From positions 21,718,001-21,782,000 of the forward strand of contig JBAIAC010000033.1 in assembly GCA_037349315.1 (NCBI GenBank): a stretch of 64,000 nt of DNA, in the 5' to 3' direction. The DNA is from Chelydra serpentina. Taxonomy: Eukaryota > Chordata > Testudines > Chelydridae. The notes under the pieces are model-generated. The model searched no databases. It had not been told where the DNA came from and worked only from the letters and a program-made list of their open reading frames with translations. Made by a program: the position numbers and the translations under genes. This document shows positions 57,231 to 64,000 of this stretch, piece by piece (within the stretch, counting starts at the first letter, position 1; the number at the start of each line of letters is the position of its first letter).

Positions 57231-57317
57231 CCCAGGTCACCTCTTCAGCTGGGACTAATCTCCCCATACACCTTTTGTAGTGACCTCTGCTATTTGGCAG
57301 GTAATTTGGGCATACGT

Positions 57318-57453
57318 GCTGGAACTAGGGGTGCTGGGGTGGGTTATACCAAACCCCCTGGCTTGAAGTGGTTTCCACCATATACAGGGCTTACAGTTTG
57401 GTTCAATGGCTCTCAGCACCCCTCCCCCATACAAAAATTGTTCCAGCACCCCT
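57318..57453. mobile_element. Short MITE (tggaactaggggtgctg)
   Basis: tggaactaggggtgctgg at the left and agcacccctgaa / ttgttccagcacccc at the right are complementary ends. The middle text (gcttgaagtggtttccacca) is a familiar turtle repeat. Target duplication not clear. Confidence 0.55.
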
Positions 57454-58020
57454 GAATCTGGGCCCCATCCTTAAGAAAATTCTGGATATGCCCCTGCTGA
57501 CAGATCGTTTCAGGGCCTGCTTCTCCACTCCACACCACGCCACCAGTTTTACATCACTTTAACTGCACTGAAGACTCAGGAAAGATATATCCATAGTGGC
57601 CTGAGGTTTGCTGCAGTTCTTGTCCTAGTACTGCTGGGCCAAATCCTTTGGGTAACTTCAATTGAACTACACCAATATACACCAGCAGGGGATCTGGCCC
57701 ACTTACTCTAGGAAGGGCTTTTGCAGGATACTCCTGTGTACATTAGAGTGAACACTTTGTTACAACTACACCTACTAGACATCAGAAACTATTTCACCTC
57801 CCCCCCCCAAACAACAACAACCCAATCCTGTTCTCTGAGCAGATCAGCTGTTCAAACTTAAAGCTTGGCTATACTGTAGTTTTCCTGAATGCTACCTCCT
57901 TGGGAATCCCAGAGTAGTGACAGGATCCAGTTTAAATAAAAAAAATTAAAGGCAGCACACAGTGGAAACAGATACAGAGGAAGCAATATTTGTTTTATTA
58001 GGGCTAGCATGTACAGGCCC

Positions 58021-58165
58021 ATTTCAACTCCCGTGTAAGGCCTTGATCCTGCAAATATTTACATCACGCTTATCTTTTCCCATGAGCCGTCTCATTAAAA
58101 TCAAGGGGACTACTTGTGCATAAATTTAAGCATGTTTGTAAATATTTGCAGGATTGATTGAGCCC
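58021..58165. repeat. Foldback repeat (cttgatcctgcaaatattta)
   Basis: cttgatcctgcaaatattta on the left and taaatatttgcaggattgat on the right pair across about 140 bases. Same family as 4485, 10688 and 17085. Confidence 0.7.
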
Positions 58166-58542
58166 TAGTTCAATGGAAGGATTTTCACTGACTGCAGGGT
58201 TACTCTTGGGTCAGGCCCCAAAAGAGCAATAGCAATATATAATTTTATGCGTCTGTGTAACATGCCCCAAAAGTACCAGGGCTATCACTCTGCCATGATG
58301 TTATTTCCCTGACTCCCATGCTGGATAGAGGATGCGGGCAGTTCTAAGCACTATATATTTCTAAAACTAAAAGATGGCAGTCTTCTTAGCACAGGTGCAA
58401 TGTGCCTCAGGTGGCACGTGACCAGGATTCATCACCAAATTTGGTCTACGGGTTGGATCATAAGCTTCCCCCACTGGGTACTGACAGGGGATGCAACATG
58501 AATGCTGATCCATGCCCCCAAGGCTGGCAGTGTGGAGACTAA

Positions 58543-58838
58543 GGGCTGGTCTACACTAACCCCCCAATTCGAACTAAGATACGCAATTTCAGCTGCGTGA
58601 ATAACGTAGCTGAAGTTGAACTATCTTAGTTCGAATGAAAACGTACTTACCCGGGGTCCACACGCAGCGCGCAGGCTCCCCCGTCGACTCCACCTACTCC
58701 GTTCGTTGAGCTGGATTACCAGCGTCGACGGGGGAGCACTTCCTGGTTCGATTTATCGCGTCTTGTCTAGACGCGATAAATCGAACCCAGAACATCGATC
58801 CGACGCCTCCGATCCAGCCGGTAAGTGTAGACCTACCC
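58543..58838 (+). mobile_element. Harbinger-type MITE, copy 2
   Basis: gggctggtctacactaa at the left after TAA (58540-58542) and gtaagtgtagacctaccc at the right (right TAA lost). Opposite orientation to copy 1 at 19858. It contains an 18-bp perfect hairpin (58745-58762 with 58770-58787, 7-nt loop). Confidence 0.8.
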
Positions 58839-58864
58839 TCTGTGAGTTTGAGTATCTTGGAGGA

Positions 58865-59000
58865 TCTTAGGGGATATTTATACCTGTCTCTGGACATTTC
58901 CACTGCATGCATCCGATGAAGTGGGTATTCACCCACGGAAGCTTATGCTCCAATATGTCTGTTAGTCTATAAGGTGCCACAGAACCCTTTGTCGCTATTA
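58865..59000 (+). mobile_element. Penelope-like repeat tail, copy B
   Basis: gcatccgatgaagtgggtat, tcacccacggaagcttatg and gtctgttagtctataagg match copy A. It is truncated before the actaacac end. Confidence 0.62.
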
Positions 59001-59408
59001 TGGGATCTTGCAACTTGTCAAAATTGTGAGAGTAAACAACAAAGAGTCTCAAGAAAGATAAAAACTTTCCCAAGTATAAATATTTAAGGTAAGGCCAAAA
59101 TATTTAACTCAAACAATATTCAATACTGAGTGATTTACCTCCACATACTGTATGCAACAATATTTAAATGAATTGCACATTACAGGGTGAAGAATCAATA
59201 CATGATCTGGTAACAATTACCTCATTATTTATAATAGCTTGTTAAAGTAATTATGCTTCCTTTTTGTGGTAGCAGTTACTACAACTGTCAACCAAGGTTC
59301 TTTTAGTAGAGAGAATGTGCTTAAAGGATTATTTAAAAATAAAGTGGCAGAATGATAATTTTCCAGTTATAGAAACCTCTTTCCTTTGAATCAAAGACAT
59401 TATCATAT

Positions 59409-61617
59409 GTTTTTATTAACACATACAAAATTCGTAGGGTATACAAATTGTGTTACCATTTTGGAAACAGTGAAAAACTAAATAACTGGGCATTACAGTA
59501 TTTGTTTACATCACACTTGCTTTCAAACAGACCCTTAACGATTAAGCTAGCACATATACATGTAAAAAGCACACCAAATAGTTGGTAACAAGTCATTTGT
59601 TTGTGGCACCAGAAGATCAGGATCCTTTGTAGCATCCAAGATTATACCATTGGTTTTTAAGCTAAAATCCCCATCGATATTAATTCCTGCTTAAAAAGTG
59701 AGGGCACAATCTGGTCCCAGCCTAACAACATTTTTTCCTAACTGCTTCAAGCCCAAATTGTTTTAGTGAGTGTTTTAATAGCATAGAGACCTACTGTAAA
59801 TATAAAATAAAATTACTGTACACAACATATGAAACCCATTTCTAGTAAGCACAGAAATTTACAACACTGCAAATGTCATGGTTTTTCCTTGTGCACACTC
59901 AGAACCAGATTTTCAAAAGAATTAATGAAATATTTAGTCCACTTTAGCTTCCTTTATACAATATAAAATGGTTACAATACTGTAGTATATTTTAGAATAA
60001 GTTAAACATCAAGACATATGGCAATAGCTTTGTACTAGTCTTCCTAAAACCTAAATCAGAAATTCAGTCTAATCTTGTTCAGTCACAAAAATGCATAAAG
60101 ACAAAGATCCAGTTACACTGGAAACCCAGACTAGTCCTAGAAACCACAATACTCTAAGCACTTTGGTATAATATGTACAAATTGTGCTGTCATTATCATG
60201 CTTGCCCACTACAACTCATGAAAACTCGATTCAAAATGGAAAAGTTTACTAAATTTTTTGTAAAAGTGGTTTTATAAAGCCGGCTTTAGCATTTCTTTCA
60301 GCTATTGAAAAATGATTCAGTCAAGCACACTGTTGCACCACATATACACACACAGCATGGGTATAACAGAACTACAAATTAAATATTATCAAAGTGGTAT
60401 TTTAAACACAATGCAAACCAGTCTTTTTAAGTGCATAGAACATAATGCAGAATACTGTTAATTACAGTGACAAGTACAAGGATATTAAACATTTTAATAG
60501 ATCTCAAGCAAGGTTCTAATATCAAAAAAAGTGTGTGAATCAGAATAAATGCACTCTTTTTCTTATTGTTACACAGATCAGTGTGTTCTTCGCATGGATG
60601 AGGAAAATCAACAAATCATGAAGGACACCTACTGCAGGTTTTTTTTAACTGTTTCTTTTCCCATAGCTCCCACACATTTGAAACTATACCTTTAAAATTA
60701 TGAAGAATTTGGGGGATTTCCCCCCCAATATTCCACTTTTTGTGAAAGTAGAGGTAAAAAAATGCATTTAAAAATATAGGATTTACTTTTTTCTACTTCC
60801 GGGATGTTTGCTTTGGTTCTGAAATCAACATGCTTAGCTTTCTTCTGCTGATACATGTCATGATCTCTCAGATTTAATCAAGAGACCCTCTTGCATGAAA
60901 AGAAATATTTCCTGTTTTAAATGTAATTCTGGTCTATTCTCAAAGGGCCAGAATCCTGCAATCTTTATCCAAGTAAAATTCCCATTGAAATCAAGGAGTA
61001 AGGACTGCAGAATTTGTAGAGAATTTGCAGCTCATCCTAAATTCTCCTAAATTTGTATTTTGGCTTTTGAAATTCAGTGAAAACTAAACTGAAAACACCA
61101 TAATTTATTTAATACTGCAAGTGAGCCTCTGACAATGGCCTCAGGAATAAAATGACAGTCCCCAAAGCCCCAACCCAACCAAAGGACCCCCCCATCTTTA
61201 TTGACACCCTAGAATACTACTCCCATTTAACATGTAAACATAACAGGATCCAATGGGATGGAGGTTTCTCCTTTGAACTTTGTACTGTAAGTGAATAATA
61301 CTTTGCAAACTGTCAAGAAGACTTCAGTTAATGGTGCCACATTCACCCCAATGCCAATACTGCTTTCTTTTCTTTAAAGAAGTTTTTGTTATTTGACATC
61401 AAACAAAATAATGGTTTAAAAATGATGGCACCACATTTTGCTCAGTGAATCTGTAGGAGAGCATCCGTATAAGTGAGAGCAGATTTTGCCCCCATATGTT
61501 AAATGGGCCCAGCATCAAATGAGGTTGGTTTTTTTGTTTTGTTTAAAAATCATTCTAACTCTTTCTTATCTGAAATGATTTACGCTTAGCAAAAAGTCAA
61601 TTGAGATTAGTATGGTG
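59409..61617 (-). other. BNC1: Probable BNC1 3' UTR
   Basis: The 2.2 kb after the BNC1 stop is AT-rich and almost free of the transposon pieces that crowd the rest of the window (one weak foldback trace near 60945-61015). On the minus strand AATAAA signals lie at 61197-61202, 61105-61110 and 59412-59417, so the UTR could be about 0.4, 0.5 or 2.2 kb long. The repeat-poor character favours the long form, but this is inference. Confidence 0.45.
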
Positions 61618-62302
61618 TTACTGGAGGCTATTTGGTGATCTGGTCAGACTTCTGTGCAAGTTGGGATTCTGACTATGCCTGTTTCGACTGCGAACAGATG
61701 AAAACATTGTGTTGCAACCTGGGACTTTACATTTGTGGAGCTGGCGGAGATGCACGGTTTTGTAATGGGCCCTGAAGGTTCCTTTATTACTGTAATTTTT
61801 TTGGCATATATGACAAGTTATTGGCAAACTGGAAGGTAAATTTGTAAAGCTTTGATTAGCCTTCTCAATTACAGTACAGTCTGGGTAGAGCTCTTCATTG
61901 GGTATTAGGCTTGGTCCTTCACAGCTTTCCTCACTATCATCCAAAGGCATGATGCATTCTTCGCTTCCCCCATCAGAATCCCAAGAGGAATGTGCACTGC
62001 TCTCAGACTTAATGCTGGAAGTAGTGCTTAAATCCAGAACAGCACCATCATTCATTGGATCATATCCATAATTCTCAGAACAGGGTTCTCTGATTTTGCT
62101 CAGTGGAAAAACCAAGCTGCCTGTTCTGTTCATTCCTTTGAAGATTACAGAAGTCTGTCCAACATGTTGTTTTAAAGACACATCTTGACAAACTTCCTTA
62201 GCCATGTCTTTCAAGAGGTATGTTGCATTGAAATAGTTGTCCTTGAATTCCAGTGTATCTTTGGTCAGAAGCTTATGATGAAGATTTAAATTTGAACTAT
62301 GT
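61618..62302 (-). CDS. BNC1: BNC1 last coding exon (basonuclin 1 C-terminus)
   Basis: A minus-strand reading frame of 227 residues runs from a splice acceptor (polypyrimidine tract, then CTAG, at about 62303-62322) to a TAA at 61618-61620. The first base completes a codon begun in the previous exon. The exon opens with HSSNLNLH, the end of an upstream finger. A serine-rich acidic stretch follows ([19 protein letters not shown]). Near the end are two paired C2H2 fingers: residues about 163-184 (C-x2-C...H-x4-H) and 191-216 (C-x4-C...H-x6-H), including [19 protein letters not shown]. These are basonuclin hallmarks. Basonuclin 1 is a nuclear zinc finger protein of germ cells and keratinocytes that acts on rRNA and Pol II gene promoters. 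The C-terminus ending in SLQ, the serine-rich block and the HDGFL3 neighbour favour BNC1 over BNC2. The frame is intact. Confidence 0.94.
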
Positions 62303-64000
62303 CTAGAAGAACAAAGAGAAGCTTAGCAAAAATGACTTTTTCATCAATATCTAACATCAGTTGTTTGAAAACTATTAACTAAGAAATAGTAACCAATATT
62401 TGGTAGTCTGCGTGAACTGTGTATGTTTAATCAAGTGCCACCATAAGATTAAAGGAGAAAATTCAAACATCTGTACAGGTATTTGGCTTGACTCGGATCT
62501 CACTTGTACCAGTGTAAATCAAGAATAACTCCATGGAAGTCAGCAGCCCAGATACTCTCTTGTTGTGTGTCTACTTCATGCTTCACTGACTAGACGTAAT
62601 GCTGGCCTAGAGGGGTTACAGAACAGACTAGATAACCTCTTCTAGCAGGACTCAGATATCAAGGAGTGGATTAGGTGGGGTTAGATGAGCCAGACAGTGG
62701 ACTTTGAACCTATCTCCCCCCAGGACAAAGAAGTGAAAGAGACTGGCCCCTGGACCTGCTCCATAGCCAGAAAATAGAGGGCTCAAGTCACTGAAGACTG
62801 CTGCCTGATAACATGAAACATGTGTCCTGCTGCAGCTGCACCCATCTGTCCAGTGTGTCTCCCCGAAGAGCTCACTTCTGCACTCAACAGAATGTTTTGC
62901 TATATCCACAATGCAATTTTCAAACAGGCATCACTTTGCTCAATCTAAACCAATTTTCTTCACACACGAGCAGTCATTGCTCATCTCTGATAGCTAACTT
63001 CCAAACTCAGCCATTTTTGATACAGAAGAGGTTTTTTTTTTTTACTTGTACCCTTTTCTAACTCCAAAAATGGCTGCAAGGGCGTCATCCAGACTTTAAC
63101 AAGAAAAAAAAATTCTTTCAACAGACATAGTTTCATCCAAAAGGATGGATTATTCAGAACATTATCAGCACATGAAAACAGGGCTATCGCTGAAAACTTT
63201 CTGCCCTGTAACTATAGCATTCCTGGTCCAGGCTAGAACAGCATTGCAGGAGAGATCTAGTTAATTCTTGTCCTGTGTGGAGTTCAGGAACTTTCTTGTG
63301 GGATCATTTTGTTTCTCTTTTTAAACTAGGTGCTTGAGGGTAGAAGAATTAAAGTTAAAACTACATAGTGATGTGGAAAGGCATTTGCAGTACATGTGTA
63401 CAAACTGCAGCACAAGGCTTCATTCACCCACCTGTTATCACAGCTACACTAGAAGGGAATTCACTTCAGGGAAAAGAGAGGAACTAGCTCTGTCACTGTC
63501 CCTTGGGACTCTGCCACTGGGGAGTAGGTTTCATTTCTAGTCAGGACATCACAGAAGCCCTGAGAGCAGCAAATTAATTCAGTGCATTTCCTGGCTGTAA
63601 TAGCCACACCCCTCCCTGACTGTCTCTGCCCACTTCCTGGACTGCATGGACTGGCTTCAGGTCTCCCACCAGAACATGGAGTTCTGGTACCTTGTGTCAC
63701 TATGAGCTCCATCCAGGCAGACTTTCTACAACCAGGGCCTGCAGCCTGAGTTAAAGTGGTGGTACACAGTGGAACCAATGCAATGAGTCAAGTTCATAAT
63801 CTTTAACAATGTTAACGTCATTTCTCAATAAAGTATACAAAATTGAGGGTTTCAACGGTAAAGTTGCATGTATGGCGCATTTTCAGTTCTTGTTTCTCTA
63901 TTAACTTATGCATAGCAGACCTGAAACCAATGAAATCAATGGATTTACAGTGGCACAAAACAGAAGTACCAGCAGTAACTTGGGCCCATGATATTTCATT
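62303..64000 (-). other. BNC1: BNC1 last intron (partial), no exon seen
   Basis: Upstream of the BNC1 acceptor no further basonuclin coding sequence is visible to the window end. The stretch holds a foldback trace near 62490-62545 and some poly-T and poly-A runs (about 63031-63042 and 63104-63112), otherwise nothing I can name. Confidence 0.6.
62490..62545. repeat. Foldback repeat trace in BNC1 intron
   Basis: ctcacttgtaccagtgtaaa then tcaagaataactccatggaa belongs to the dyad family of 18404. Confidence 0.5.

Noticed and set aside
58745..58787. tRNA-like gene (ggttcgattt looks like a T-arm)
   Set aside because: It is the internal hairpin of the Harbinger-type MITE, present in both copies; there is no cloverleaf.
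61618..62302. BNC2 instead of BNC1
   Set aside because: The fingers alone fit both, but the serine-rich segment, the SLQ terminus and the HDGFL3 neighbour favour BNC1.

Overview
This is vertebrate nuclear DNA, most likely from a cryptodiran turtle. The main evidence is two copies of a tRNA-headed SINE (about 39637 and 48108) that matches the tortoise Pol III/Cry-type family. CR1 LINE fragments with ATTCTATG or GTTCTTATG tails, old MIR and L2-like remnants, and many hAT and Harbinger-type MITEs fit the same picture. The window is accessory-rich and gene-poor: only about 1% looks like protein-coding exon.

Two host genes are recognisable, both on the minus strand. The first coding exon of HDGFL3 (PWWP domain start) lies at 22579-22662 inside a CpG island at about 22130-23290. 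The last coding exon of BNC1 (basonuclin 1, C-terminal zinc finger pair) lies at 61618-62302. As I recall the human map, BNC1 and HDGFL3 are neighbours on 15q25 in the same orientation, so the segment appears syntenic. On that reading 1-22578 is HDGFL3 intron 1, 23300 to about 59400 is intergenic, about 59400-61617 is the BNC1 3' UTR, and 62303-64000 is the last BNC1 intron. A third gene-like sequence, a 5'-truncated but still open retrocopy of RPL18 with a 27-base poly(A), sits in the intergenic space (46697-47098).

Region by region. 1-7 kb: CR1 fragments and a decayed non-LTR reverse transcriptase split by a small hAT. 7.5-10 kb: LTR-like repeats. 14.0-16.3 kb: a complete 2.2-kb LTR element with 5-bp target duplications and only gag remnants. 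18-21 kb: foldbacks, a Harbinger-type MITE, Penelope-like and CR1 tails. 22.1-24.3 kb: HDGFL3 CpG island followed by a degenerate array of about 136-bp repeats. 25.7-30.75 kb: a minus-strand Ty3/gypsy element with pol order protease-integrase-RT-RNase H (Gmr1-like) and a SCAN-like gag, inserted into a MIR. 37.8-41.1 kb: a solo-LTR-like sequence broken by three independent hAT insertions, one nested hAT and a SINE. 41.7-42.8 kb: L2-like LINE. 46.2-47.1 kb: hAT and RPL18 retrocopy. 51.9-57.5 kb: a run of hAT elements, three of one family. 58.5-59.0 kb: second Harbinger copy, inverted relative to the first, and a Penelope-like tail.

I see no bacterial, phage or CRISPR content and no coherent new gene system. 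The most interesting material is transposon biology: the Gmr1-like element with its mismatched LTRs, the datable stack of nested insertions with intact target duplications, the young-looking retrocopy, and the tandem array against the HDGFL3 promoter.
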